Numbered from the stretch's first letter, positions 26,901 to 35,923 are shown. The stretch is DNA of 64,000 nucleotides from Deinococcus radiotolerans (GCF_014647435.1 NZ_BMPE01000003.1:248001-312000); one strand, 5' to 3'. The notes: a model not told the origin generated them from the letters alone. Made by a program: numbers and translations.

Positions 26901-29118
26901 CGTCGCCCCGCCGGGGGCGCGCGCGCTGGCCGCCGCGTTCTGGGCGCAGGCCGACGCGACCTGGACGGCGCGCCTGTCCTCCGCACGGGCGGTGCAGGCG
27001 CTGCTGGGCAGTGGCGCGGCCCTCGCGGACGCCCGCACGGCCCTGGAGGGCGCGCTGCGCGAGTTCCTGACCCGCGTGCCCCTTCCTGTGCCCGACGCCG
27101 TGATCCCGGAGGCCGCCGCGTTCCTGACCGAGGCCGCACCGGACGTGGGCGGCGCCTTCCCGTTCACGCAGGCCGCCGCCGACCTGAACGCGGCGCTGGA
27201 CTGGCAGCTGCGCGCCGCCGGGCACCACGACGCCCTGCGCGTCAGCCTGGACGCCCTGCGGGACGACCCGGTCCAGGCGTGGACGCTTACGCGCGCGTGG
27301 CTGGACGCCCTGACCGGCCGGGACGACGCCCGCGCCCTGGCGCGCTTCGTGCCAGAAGCGGTAGCGCTGCGCCTGTATGGGGACGCCCTGCGCGCCCAGC
27401 CGCGCCCCGTCACGCTGGACACGACCGTCACCGGCCTCCTGAGCGACCACCCGCGCCTCCAGGGCGGTACGCTGCACCTCCAAGCGGACGACCTGCTCGC
27501 CCGGCTCGCCGCGCACGCCCTCACCTTCCTGCCGGGCCTGCAGGCCTTCCAGGCGCAGCGGCAGGCGGTCCTGACCCGCGAACGGGCGCGGCTGCGCCTC
27601 GCGGAATTCCAGCCGCGCCCGCTGACGTCCTTCGTGCGCAACCGCCTGATCACCGACGTGTACCTCCCGCTGATCGGGGACAACCTCGCCAAGCAGATCG
27701 GCGCGGCCGGGGACGGCAAACGCAGCGACCTGATGGGCCTGCTGCTGCTCATCTCCCCGCCCGGCTACGGCAAGACCACCCTGATGGAGTACGTCGCGCA
27801 CCGCCTGGGGCTCGTGTTCGTGCGCGTGAACGGCCCCAGCCTGGGCCACGCTGTCCGCTCCCTCGACCCGGCGCAGGCGCCGGACGCCGCCAGCCGGCAG
27901 GAACTGGAGAAACTCAACCTCGCGCTGGAGATGGGCGGGAACGTCATGCTGTACGTGGACGACATCCAGCACACCCACCCGGAATTCCTGCAGAAGTTCA
28001 TCGCCCTGACCGACGGCACCCGCCGCATTGAGGGCGTCTGGAACGGCGAGCCGCGCACCTACGACCTGCGCGGCCGGAGATTTGCGGTCGTCATGGCCGG
28101 CAACCCCTACACCGAGACCGGCGAGGTGTTCCGCATTCCCGACATGCTCGCCAACCGCGCCGACGTGTACAACCTCGGGGACGTGCTGGGCGGCATGCAG
28201 GACGCCTTCCTGCTCTCGTACGTGGAGAACAGCCTCACGAGTAGCGCGGTGCTGGCGCCGCTGGCCGGGCGGGACCTGGCCGACATTCCGAAACTCGTCG
28301 CGCGCGCCCAGGGGCACGAGGATCCCGGCGAGCTGTCGCACCCGTACAGCGAGGCAGAACTCATGGAGATCCTCGCCACGCTGCGCCTGCTGCTGCGCGC
28401 CCGCGACACGCTGGCCCGCGTGAACGCCGCGTACATCGCCAGCGCCGCCCAGGCCGACCGCGACCGGACCGAGCCGCCCTTCAAGCTCCAGGGCAGCTAC
28501 CGCAACATGAACAAGATCGCCGAGAAGCTCAGCCCCGTCATGAACGACGCCGAACTCGACGGCGTGATCAGCGACCACTACCGCGGCGAGGCGCAGCTCC
28601 TCACGACCGGCGCCGAGGAGAACCTCCTGAAACTCGCCGAACTTCGCGGCACCCTGAGCGCCGAGCAGGCCGCGCGCTGGGCGCAGATCCGCGAGAACTC
28701 CGCCCGCGAACGCCGTATGGGCGCCGCCGACGGCGATACTGGCGCGCGCATGGTGGCGCAACTGGCAGACATCGCGGGCGGCCTGGACCGCCTGAGCCTG
28801 CCCCAGACCGTTCCTGCCCCCCAGTCGCTGCCGCCTGCGCCGCCCGCCGAGCCGCTGGCCGCGCAGCTCGAACCCCTGCTGTCCCCGCTGCTCGCCGCGC
28901 TGCGCGACCGCCCTGGGCCCGCCACCCAGGCGGAGATTCCCGATCCGCTGGCCGAGGTTGTCACGCCCCTGATCACCGCGCTGGCCAGTGTCGTGCAGGG
29001 CCAGCAGGCCACGAACGCTGCCGTGCAGGATCTGGCCGAGGTCATCCGGCGCCGCCAGACCGTGGTCCGGACTTCCGCGCCGCCGCCCGCTTCCGCCGGT
29101 CGACCAGAGGACCGCTGA
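23902..29118 (+). CDS. Giant AAA+ ATPase associated with flotillin
   Basis: 1738 aa (or 1734 if the ATG at 23914 is used; both have GGAG close upstream). The N-terminal ~400 residues are beta-rich, with repeated strand patterns such as GRLILLRVLPYRE and VLFVFYDQDSGRSALL that recall a propeller-like or jelly-roll fold. The middle (about 430-900) is long helical, rich in Ala, Leu, Arg and Glu. Near the C-terminus is an AAA+ module: Walker A SPPGYGKTT (Lys1291), Walker B VMLYVDDIQ (Asp1353-Asp1354), sensor 1 VVMAGNPYTE and an Arg-finger candidate in DMLANRADV. The last ~140 residues are Pro-rich and then helical. Database entries of this shape are often called 'DNA repair ATPase', but I see no nuclease or DNA-binding motif. 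It is 130 bp after the flotillin gene. Confidence 0.85.
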   Translation: MGERMTQEPLAGAGAPGIETGGTFEVLRRRLDALGAQVRAAAEGLNAARIAEYGDSRLSLLGRAHIRTAQASVGRDLVQVGDVMLFGFNVMHGLKARTELADVFALYRLTHDRDAFDVQPAALEESFLTDPAFVRDFEELYAYYRHARLLQLEIRGGRLLAAFQIGERLTDRRVFRWDLTPDGARYLDARGERDLSPLPPFDFEWTRAGRDQEVSGRFPHLNILDTLFVETAGGTLTVKVENNTETGEGIYSEPVEERTQGLDDATFEFARVGRLILLRVLPYREKTQRGLIFDTLTGRVTREDAITRGCMQLPEDHGIVFPGGYYLPGGEHRAFEGFTPGMALDRVVRSPNGEDVLFVFYDQDSGRSALLVYNLIRREVQTPISAHGDAALPDGRMVLFQAEAEPTQVHAVQVWQTPFTSDVFAAQRPPGTSFLGRLGNAELVRGVSNLLALARAAQTPEVTAAQYAALAEQARRLPDTHHWLDDDHTGGARTLLRDVTAAAEAVLDEFEKVQALRAQAAQTLADVQGAVRRRLTTLDPEGWRTLPDFVTALAELTALRARLLTVRDTRYIDLGAVDVLLADVQAAHARVGGATGSYLADPAALAPFHAQLDALNAQVEAAGTTRDLAAALEGLGTLATQLDVLSDLLGSLPAEDPVQRTQVVEGVSALYGRLNGVRARAEGQRRSLGSGELTARFAAQLALLAQTVTGALGAADTPGKAEEGLSRALLALEELEGQFGEHEAFLPDILARREETVEAFESRRQVLLDERQRRAQGVADAADRILSGLPARAARLTDQDALNGFFAGDALVLKLRDLTQKLIELGDSVRAGDIEARLKAARDQALRTLRDRADLEGDGGALIRLGRHRFSVNTQTLDLTLLPRGDHLALHLTGTQFMEPLRDPALDAGRAYWDVTLESESPALSRAEFLAGEVLAAARAEQEGLTLDALRGMTDAQRAGAVATFAAARYRQGFQRGVHDHDAALILNALLPLLDAAGPLVAPPGARALAAAFWAQADATWTARLSSARAVQALLGSGAALADARTALEGALREFLTRVPLPVPDAVIPEAAAFLTEAAPDVGGAFPFTQAAADLNAALDWQLRAAGHHDALRVSLDALRDDPVQAWTLTRAWLDALTGRDDARALARFVPEAVALRLYGDALRAQPRPVTLDTTVTGLLSDHPRLQGGTLHLQADDLLARLAAHALTFLPGLQAFQAQRQAVLTRERARLRLAEFQPRPLTSFVRNRLITDVYLPLIGDNLAKQIGAAGDGKRSDLMGLLLLISPPGYGKTTLMEYVAHRLGLVFVRVNGPSLGHAVRSLDPAQAPDAASRQELEKLNLALEMGGNVMLYVDDIQHTHPEFLQKFIALTDGTRRIEGVWNGEPRTYDLRGRRFAVVMAGNPYTETGEVFRIPDMLANRADVYNLGDVLGGMQDAFLLSYVENSLTSSAVLAPLAGRDLADIPKLVARAQGHEDPGELSHPYSEAELMEILATLRLLLRARDTLARVNAAYIASAAQADRDRTEPPFKLQGSYRNMNKIAEKLSPVMNDAELDGVISDHYRGEAQLLTTGAEENLLKLAELRGTLSAEQAARWAQIRENSARERRMGAADGDTGARMVAQLADIAGGLDRLSLPQTVPAPQSLPPAPPAEPLAAQLEPLLSPLLAALRDRPGPATQAEIPDPLAEVVTPLITALASVVQGQQATNAAVQDLAEVIRRRQTVVRTSAPPPASAGRPEDR

Positions 29119-29201
29119 GTCCGGGTAGCAATCTGGGGGCTGGGCGCAGGCGGTCAGGCTGCACGCTTCTTGGCGTGGTCCGGCCGTGCCGTGACACACG
29201 A

Positions 29202-29224
29202 ACTCCCGCCACTGGGGCGGGAGT
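29202..29224. terminator. Hairpin between the ATPase and protease genes
   Basis: ACTCCCGCC (29202-29210) and GGCGGGAGT (29216-29224) form a perfect 9-bp stem with a 5-nt loop between two convergent genes. No long T-tract on either side, but the position suits a bidirectional terminator. Confidence 0.5.
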
Positions 29225-29242
29225 CGGGCCGGGCAGGAGGGT

Positions 29243-30427
<1,185 letters not shown>

Positions 30428-30596
30428 GTGAGCCTCCGGTGGTTGCCTCGGGGGTGTGATGGGGACGCGTGGACACGACCCGTGTGGGCGGTGGCGTCGG
30501 GTGAAGTTGTGAGGAACCTCCGGCATCATACGGACCTGATCGGGCCGGGCAGATGAGAGCGCGCAGCGCGTCTGCGTGCGGGGTTTAAAAGTTGAC

Positions 30597-30612
30597 CCAA
30601 ACAGTCGTTTGG
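30597..30612. promoter_or_regulatory. 16-bp palindrome beside an AT-rich promoter-like stretch
   Basis: CCAAAC-AGTC-GTTTGG has perfect 6-bp arms. It sits next to TTTAAAA and TTGACC in an AT-rich island between the protease gene and rsgA. The nearest start codon on the minus strand (protease, 30427) is 170 bp away. It looks like a regulator binding site, but the controlled gene is not obvious. Confidence 0.35.
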
Positions 30613-30636
30613 TTGCGTGCCTGTCAGGCTTCTGTC

Positions 30637-30687
30637 ATGTCCCGTTATACCGAACGCTTTAAGATTGACGGATCAGCGAGCGAGTGA
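30637..30687 (+). other. 16-codon ORF resembling the start of a transposase
   Basis: ATG 30637 opens MSRYTERFKIDGSASE before a stop at 30685-30687. The first ten residues look like the beginning of small IS transposase subunits (R-Y-T/S-x-x-F-K pattern). The stretch is less GC-rich than its surroundings. No inverted repeats, target duplication or further transposase sequence is seen, so at most it is a relic. Confidence 0.2.
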
Positions 30688-30699
30688 TGCTCATAAAAC

Positions 30700-31674
30700 T
30701 CATTTTCTTCGCTTCGGCTTCTGGCGGTCACCCGTGAATCCCTGGGCGGCACGGTACGCCTCAACGCGCTCCTCGCTCAGCTGCCCGCGCGACACCGCGC
30801 GCTGCACCGCGCAGCCCGGCTCATTCCCATGCGTGCACTTGCGGAAACGGCACTCCGCCGCCAGCGCCTCGATGTCCTCGAAGCCGCCCGCTTCCCCCTC
30901 GCGCCACACCTCAATGTCCCTCAGCCCTGGATTGTCCACCAGCACGCCCCCGCCCGGCAGGCGGTACAGGGTCCGCGCCGTGGTCGTGTGCCGCCCCTCC
31001 CGGGTGGCCCCCACCTCGCCCGTCTGCGCCACCTCTCGGCCCAGCAGGGCGTTCGTCAGGGTGCTCTTGCCCATCCCGGACGACCCGATCAGCGCCGCCG
31101 TTTCACCCGGGCCGATCAGCTCCCGCACCTCGGCCACCCCTTCGCCCACCGTGGCGCGCAGCGGCAGCACCGCCACCGCCGGGTCCAGCGCCCGCAACTG
31201 CGCCAGCACCGCCTCCGGCTTGCGGGTGAGGTCCACCTTGTTCAGCAGCAGCGCCGCCCGCGCCCCCCCCACCCGCACCGCCTCCAGATACCGCGAGAGC
31301 CGCGCTTCATCAATGTCCCCGTCCGGGGCGGTCATGACCAGCACCACGTCCACGTTCGCGCTCAGCACCTGCATCCCGGCCTGCACGGCCCGCGCCAGCT
31401 GCGTGCGGCGCGGCAGCACCGCGTGCACCCGCAGCGGCGCGTCCGGCACGGCCTCCGCCATCACCCAGTCCCCCACCACCGGCGTCACGTCCGCCTGCCG
31501 GAGCGTCCCGGCGAACACCGCCTCCAGCGCCCCGCCCTCCGTCCAGAGGGTCGCCGTGTTGCGCCCCACGCCCGCCACCCGCCCCGGCTGCAGCTCCACC
31601 CCGGGGGCAGCGGCGCGCACGGCCTGCGCCGCCTGCTCGAACTCGGGCGTCCAGCCGATCTCAGCCAGATTCAA
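30700..31674 (-). CDS. rsgA: Ribosome small-subunit-dependent GTPase RsgA
   Basis: A 324-aa circularly permuted GTPase that helps mature the 30S subunit. An OB-fold N-terminal domain (about 20-90) is followed by the permuted G domain with motifs in the order G4 (LLLNKVDLT), G1 (IGSSGMGKSTLTNALLG), G2/G3 region (GRHTTTARTLYRL then VLVDNPGLRDIEVW). The C-terminal zinc-knuckle has CRFRKCTHGNEPGCAVQRAV. The start is best placed at TTG 31674 (MNLAEIGW), which overlaps the stop of an upstream leaderless 16-codon ORF; a GTG nine codons upstream is the alternative. It is divergent from the ABC exporter gene. Confidence 0.93.
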   Translation of the reverse strand: MNLAEIGWTPEFEQAAQAVRAAAPGVELQPGRVAGVGRNTATLWTEGGALEAVFAGTLRQADVTPVVGDWVMAEAVPDAPLRVHAVLPRRTQLARAVQAGMQVLSANVDVVLVMTAPDGDIDEARLSRYLEAVRVGGARAALLLNKVDLTRKPEAVLAQLRALDPAVAVLPLRATVGEGVAEVRELIGPGETAALIGSSGMGKSTLTNALLGREVAQTGEVGATREGRHTTTARTLYRLPGGGVLVDNPGLRDIEVWREGEAGGFEDIEALAAECRFRKCTHGNEPGCAVQRAVSRGQLSEERVEAYRAAQGFTGDRQKPKRRK

Positions 31675-31721
31675 CGGGCACCCCGGGGGGCGCACTCGGC
31701 AGCGGGGAGCGCAGCAGTCAT
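31671..31721 (-). CDS. Leaderless 16-codon mini-cistron coupled to rsgA
   Basis: ATG 31721 encodes MTAALPAAECAPRGAR and stops at TGA 31673-31671, which overlaps the rsgA TTG start (TTGA). A TACCCT box lies 7 nt before the ATG. RsgA's TTG lacks a good ribosome binding site, so reinitiation after this short ORF is a plausible way to translate it. If rsgA in fact begins further upstream, this ORF would be an accident of frame. Confidence 0.45.
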   Translation of the reverse strand: MTAALPAAECAPRGAR

Positions 31722-31734
31722 GCGGCCCAGGGTA
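31722..31734 (-). promoter_or_regulatory. Leaderless -10 box ahead of the rsgA mini-cistron
   Basis: TACCCT (31734-31729 on the minus strand), 7 nt, then ATG 31721. Same arrangement as at the acyl-CoA dehydrogenase gene (19135-19147). Confidence 0.45.
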
Positions 31735-31858
31735 GCCGCTGCGCTGCCCGCGTGCACAGTCGGTTGGCACACGGTCCAGACCCTGACCATCCGGCCAGGC
31801 GCCCACCCCGCCCTCCGGTGGGCGCCACAGCGCGGCGCGGTGCGGCATCCTGTAACGC

Positions 31859-33676
31859 GTGAGGTTCGACGCACCACGCCCATCCGTACCCGACGAGAAA
31901 CTCAGCGCCCGTGAGCGGCTGCGTGACCTGCGCGCCACGCTGGCGCTGGTCTGGCAGGCCAGCCCACTGCACGCGGGCACGTACGCCGCCACCAGTCTCG
32001 CCGGGAGCGCCCTGCCCGCCGCGAACCTGTACGTGGGTAAGCTGCTGCTCGACGAGGTCGCCCGCGCCGCGCAGGGCCAGGTCACGTACCGCGCGCTGCT
32101 GACCCTGCTGGCCGTGCAGGTCACGCTGGTCGTCGTGGGCAACCTGATCAGCACCGTGCAGAACGCCTCGCAGCAGCTGCTCGGGGACAGCCTCCAGCAC
32201 TCGGTCAGCCGCCGCATCCTGGACAAGGCCACCACCCTCAGTGTCGAGGCCTTCGAGAACGCCGACACGTACGACCGACTGCAGCAGGCGTGGCGTGAGG
32301 TCGGCTCCCGGCCCCTGGGCGTCGCCACGCAGCTCGTGTCCCTGGCCGGCGCGGTGGTCACGCTGGGCTCGGTGGGCGCCCTGATGACCACCCTGGGCCC
32401 CTGGGTACTGCCGCTGGTGATCCTGGCCAGTATTCCCGGCGTGATCGTCAGCAACCGCTTCGGCGTGGAAGGCTACCGCATGCTGCGCCGCCAGACACAC
32501 GACTCCCGCGTGCAGAACTACCTGGGCAGCCTGCTGACCAGTGACGCGCTGGTCAAGGAGGTGCGCCTCTTCGGCTTCGAGGGGTACCTGCTGGGCCGCT
32601 GGCGCGACTACTACCTGGGCTTCCGCCGCCAGCTGGTCACGCTCGTGCAGCGCCGCTCCGCGTGGGGCTTCGGCGCTGGCCTGCTGAGCGCCCTGCTGAT
32701 CGGCTTGGCCAGCGCCCTGATCCTGCGCCGCGCCGCCGCCGGGCAGATCAGCGTGGGGGACTTCAGCGTGTTCGTGCTGGGCATCACGCAGGTGCAGGGC
32801 ACCGTCAGCAGCCTCCTGAACGGCTTTTCCGCCATCTACCAGAGCCTGCTGTACATGCGCAACCTCTTCGCGTTCCTGGAACTCCCCACCCGCGACCTGG
32901 ACGCCGGGGAAACCTGGACCGGCCCCATCCACACCATCGAGTTCCGGGACGTCAGCTTCCGCTACCCCCTGACCGAACGGGACGTGCTGCGCGGCGTGAA
33001 CTTCACCGTCCGGCGCGGCCAGGCCCTGGCCCTGGTGGGCGAGAACGGCGCGGGCAAGACCACCATCGTCAAGCTCCTGACGCTGCTGTTCGCGCCCACC
33101 GGCGGGCAGATCCTCCTGAACGGCATGGACGCCGCGCGCTTCAGCCCCCGCAGCGTGCAGAAGGAGATGAGCATCATCTTCCAGGACTTCGGGCAGTACC
33201 AGATGACCGCCCGCGACAACGTCGCCCTGGCCGAGGTGGACCGCCTGACTGACACGGCGGGCGTCGAGACCGCCGCCGAGCGCGCCGGGGCCGCCTTCGT
33301 CGAGACGCTCCCGCAAGGCCTGGACACGCCCCTGGGCCGCCTGTTTCAGGGCGGACGGCAGCTCTCCGGCGGGCAGTGGCAGCGCCTCGCCCTAGCCCGC
33401 CTGTACTTCCGGGACGCGTCCGTCCTCGTCTTCGACGAACCCACCGCCGCCCTTGACGCCCGCGCCGAATTCGAGACCATCCAGGCCCTGCGCGAACAGA
33501 CCCGCGAGCGCATCACCCTGCTGATCTCCCACCGCTTCTCCACCGTGCGCCTCGCCGACCAGATCGTCGTCCTCAGCGGCGGTGAGATCGTCGAGAGCGG
33601 CAGCCACGAGGACCTCATGGCCCTCGGGGGCCGCTACGCCACCCTGTATGACCTCCAGGCCCGCGGGTACGCCTGA
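31859..33676 (+). CDS. ABC exporter with fused membrane and ATP-binding domains
   Basis: 605 aa, starting at a GTG. Six membrane helices are spread over about residues 35-320 (for example LLTLLAVQVTLVVVGNLI and VLPLVILASIPGVIV). The nucleotide-binding domain (about 355-600) has Walker A LVGENGAGKTTIVKLL, Q-loop IIFQDFGQYQ, signature LSGGQWQRLALARL, Walker B VLVFDEPTAALDA and the switch His in LLISHRFSTVR. Such half-transporters work as dimers and export lipids, drugs or peptides. No substrate clue is present in the neighbourhood: RsgA is divergent and a REC-GGDEF protein is convergent. Confidence 0.9.
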   Translation: MRFDAPRPSVPDEKLSARERLRDLRATLALVWQASPLHAGTYAATSLAGSALPAANLYVGKLLLDEVARAAQGQVTYRALLTLLAVQVTLVVVGNLISTVQNASQQLLGDSLQHSVSRRILDKATTLSVEAFENADTYDRLQQAWREVGSRPLGVATQLVSLAGAVVTLGSVGALMTTLGPWVLPLVILASIPGVIVSNRFGVEGYRMLRRQTHDSRVQNYLGSLLTSDALVKEVRLFGFEGYLLGRWRDYYLGFRRQLVTLVQRRSAWGFGAGLLSALLIGLASALILRRAAAGQISVGDFSVFVLGITQVQGTVSSLLNGFSAIYQSLLYMRNLFAFLELPTRDLDAGETWTGPIHTIEFRDVSFRYPLTERDVLRGVNFTVRRGQALALVGENGAGKTTIVKLLTLLFAPTGGQILLNGMDAARFSPRSVQKEMSIIFQDFGQYQMTARDNVALAEVDRLTDTAGVETAAERAGAAFVETLPQGLDTPLGRLFQGGRQLSGGQWQRLALARLYFRDASVLVFDEPTAALDARAEFETIQALREQTRERITLLISHRFSTVRLADQIVVLSGGEIVESGSHEDLMALGGRYATLYDLQARGYA

Positions 33677-33718
33677 CCGGGCCCCGGTCCGAGGCGAGCC
33701 CACAGTTCACCCCCGCTC

Positions 33719-35371
33719 CTACGTGGGCAGCGGCACCTCGGTACTCACGTGCAGCCCGCCGCCAGCGCGTTTCGCGCGGTACATGGCCCGGTCCGCCAGG
33801 TGCAGCAGCCCGTCCGGTGACAGGGACTGCCGCGGCGCCACCGCGACCCCCAGGCTGGCCCGGATCGGCACGGGCGTGCCCTCCAACTCGAACGGCGCGC
33901 CCAGCACCTGACGCAGCCGGCCGTGCAGATCCGCCTCCAGCGTGCCAGGATCCAGCCAGTCGGTGAGCAGCAGGGTGAACTCGTCCCCACCCACGCGCGC
34001 CACGAGGTCCGACGCGCGGAACGCCAGGTTCAGCCGGCGTCCCACCTCGATCAGCAGCGCGTCCCCACCCGCATGCCCGAACGTGTCGTTCACGCCCTTG
34101 AAACCGTCCAGGTCCAGAATTCCGACGGCCAGGGACGACCGCGACCTCGGCAGGCCGTGCAGTTCCCGCTGCAACTGATCCATGAACACCGACCGGTTGG
34201 GCAGACCGGTCAGCGGGTCCCGCCACGCCTGGAACTGCAGGCGCTGCTGATCCCGCGTGTGCATCAGCAGCAGGGTCGTGAGGCCCACCACGTCCTGCAG
34301 CGCGCCGGGCACGTCCAGGTCCGCCGGACCCTCGATCACGAGCACGCCCAGCAGCGCGTCCTCGTCCGTCGCCGTGACCGGCAGCGCCCAGCCGCCCTCC
34401 GGTCCAGGCACGAACCGTGCGGGTGCGTCACCGCTGCGCAGGACGGAATGATCCACCCGCACGTCCAGCGCCCCCAGGTGCGGCCACCTGAGCAGGTGTG
34501 GTCCGGTCAGCAGGTGCCCGCGAACACCCGGCAGGGTCGCCTCGATCAGGTCCTGAAGGTCTCGCAGCACTTCCGGATGCGCGCGGGATTCCACGAAGCG
34601 GTGCAGCACCCGGTGCCTCGCCCGGTCCACCTGCTCCCGTCGCCGCTCCAGGCTGGCGTCCCGGACCGTGACGGTGAACCCGTCCGCGCCGGGCGCGCAC
34701 TCCAGCGCCAGGGTGCGCCCGGCGTGCTTAGCAGTCAGGTTGGTCGGGACCCGGTTCTGCCTGGCCAGGTGCAGCACTGCACTGAGGGGAGACGAGGCGT
34801 CCTCCAGGGGGCCGCCCTGCACGCCCAGCAGCTCACGGGCGGCCGGATTCAGAAAGTCCACCGTCCAGCCCGCCACTTCAGGCCGGGCGAAGAGCAGGCC
34901 GTGGCCGGTGCTGTCCAGAACCGCCTGCATCCGCTGCCGTTGCAGCGCCAGCTGCCCGCGCAGGGCGTGCTCGTGGACGCACTCGAGAATCTGCTCGTGC
35001 AGCAGGCCCCCCGGCAGGCCGCCCTTGTACAGCAGCCGGGACGCTCCGGCGCGCATGACGTGAGCGGCGACCGTCTGCTCCGCGGAGCCTGTGATCACCA
35101 GCACCGGGACCTGCGGGCGGTACTGCTCCAGGAATTCCAGGCCCGTCATGTCTGGCAGGTAATAGTCCAGCAGCACGCAGTCCGGCTGGAATTCATCCAG
35201 CAGGCGGGCGCCGACCTCGCCCAGTTCCGCGTGGTGACAGCAGATGCCCCGGTTGATCTGGGCCAGCTGGTGCACGTAATGCCCGGCGTCTTCTGGGGAG
35301 TCGTCGATGATCAGGATGCGCAGTGGGTCACGGGCGGACCCGGGGCCTGTATCCATCCGGAGTGCCGCCAT
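33719..35371 (-). CDS. Response regulator with PAS, GAF-like and GGDEF (diguanylate cyclase) domains
   Basis: 550 aa. The receiver domain (about residues 17-130) has the acidic pair IIDDS, the phospho-acceptor Asp in CVLLDYYLPDMTG, the Thr/Ser in VLVITGSAE and the conserved Lys in LLYKGG. A PAS-like domain (about 145-230, LDSTGHGLLFARPE) and a GAF-like domain (about 245-375) follow. The GGDEF domain (about 385-548) has an intact active site RVGGDEFTLLL, with RDPLTGLPNRSVF at its start, so it should synthesise c-di-GMP. The start at 35371 is favoured by a TACGAT box 5 nt before this ATG (leaderless). No histidine kinase lies beside it. Confidence 0.9.
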   Translation of the reverse strand: MAALRMDTGPGSARDPLRILIIDDSPEDAGHYVHQLAQINRGICCHHAELGEVGARLLDEFQPDCVLLDYYLPDMTGLEFLEQYRPQVPVLVITGSAEQTVAAHVMRAGASRLLYKGGLPGGLLHEQILECVHEHALRGQLALQRQRMQAVLDSTGHGLLFARPEVAGWTVDFLNPAARELLGVQGGPLEDASSPLSAVLHLARQNRVPTNLTAKHAGRTLALECAPGADGFTVTVRDASLERRREQVDRARHRVLHRFVESRAHPEVLRDLQDLIEATLPGVRGHLLTGPHLLRWPHLGALDVRVDHSVLRSGDAPARFVPGPEGGWALPVTATDEDALLGVLVIEGPADLDVPGALQDVVGLTTLLLMHTRDQQRLQFQAWRDPLTGLPNRSVFMDQLQRELHGLPRSRSSLAVGILDLDGFKGVNDTFGHAGGDALLIEVGRRLNLAFRASDLVARVGGDEFTLLLTDWLDPGTLEADLHGRLRQVLGAPFELEGTPVPIRASLGVAVAPRQSLSPDGLLHLADRAMYRAKRAGGGLHVSTEVPLPT

Positions 35372-35382
35372 GCCGCATCGTA
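35372..35382 (-). promoter_or_regulatory. Leaderless -10 box of the REC-GGDEF gene
   Basis: TACGAT (35382-35377 on the minus strand), GCGGC, then ATG 35371. No ribosome binding site is visible at either possible start of this gene. Confidence 0.45.
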
Positions 35383-35757
35383 CTGACCGGCTGGTCGTTC
35401 CGTGGCTGAAACCATGCACCCGGTCCAACCGGATGGGAAGAGCGGGCGATGATGTCCGGTGCAGACGCGGTTCCCAGGGCAGGCTGGCGGCTTCACGCAT
35501 TGTTCATGGATCGGCGGATGAGGGCAGATGTGGTCCGGCAGAGAGGAGACCGTGAAGGGGGACGCCAATCAGGCAACGGTTTCAGGCGCGCGCAGGACAG
35601 AGAGGCAGGACCAGTCACCAGCTTCTACACCGCAGGGGTCCTGCCAGCTGACCCTTGCGTCAGTTGAAGGTTCACTGGGCGTCCCCTGAAGGTCCGCTCC
35701 ATGCTCTCTGAACGCCGCTGTCATCAGCATTCAGGCCGGGGCGGGCAGACTGTCGGC
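35383..35757. other. 375-base region without a convincing gene
   Basis: All reading frames are short or have no initiation signals. Direct repeats TGAAGGT at 35665-35671 and 35687-35693 are 22 bp apart (two helical turns) and precede CTGTCATC, so a tandem-site regulator upstream of the 29-aa ORF is possible. The rest shows nothing I can name; a small RNA cannot be excluded. Confidence 0.3.
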
Positions 35758-35847
35758 ATGACCCTGATCCTCGCCCTGTCCGCCATCGCACTCCCCCTGA
35801 TCACCCTGCCTGTCCTGTACCCCAACCGCGACCAGAGCGCCGAATGA
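35758..35847 (+). CDS. 29-residue single-helix membrane protein
   Basis: ATG 35758 encodes a 29-aa peptide: a hydrophobic helix (TLILALSAIALPLITLPVL) and a short charged tail YPNRDQSAE. Size and form recall small membrane subunits such as KdpF, but no kdpA follows. A strong hairpin starts 19 bp after its stop, which suggests that a short transcript ends here. The ribosome binding site is weak (GGGCGGG 11 nt upstream). Confidence 0.4.
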   Translation: MTLILALSAIALPLITLPVLYPNRDQSAE

Positions 35848-35865
35848 TCCCCAACCAGACTCAGC

Positions 35866-35896
35866 AGCGGGGCACCTGATTTCAAGGTGCCCCGCT
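35866..35896. terminator. Strong hairpin after the 29-aa ORF and the iron operon
   Basis: AGCGGGGCACC (35866-35876) and GGTGCCCCGCT (35886-35896) pair perfectly over 11 bp with a 9-nt loop. It lies between the small plus-strand ORF and the end of the minus-strand iron transport operon, so it may stop transcripts from both sides. T-tracts are lacking. Confidence 0.6.
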
Positions 35897-35923
35897 CGCA
35901 TGTGGGGAGAAGGGAGCCGCGGG

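Noticed and set aside
26035..29199. Long open frame of more than 1000 codons on the minus strand opposite the giant ATPase gene
   Set aside because: It is the antisense shadow of a GC-rich gene; its translation is low-complexity (Gly, Ala, Arg, Val, Gln) without any domain, while the plus strand has clear AAA+ motifs.
33675..33689. Perfect 15-bp palindrome GACCGGGCCCCGGTC at the end of the ABC exporter gene
   Set aside because: The one-base centre leaves no loop for a terminator hairpin, and it overlaps the stop codon; no regulatory reading is convincing.
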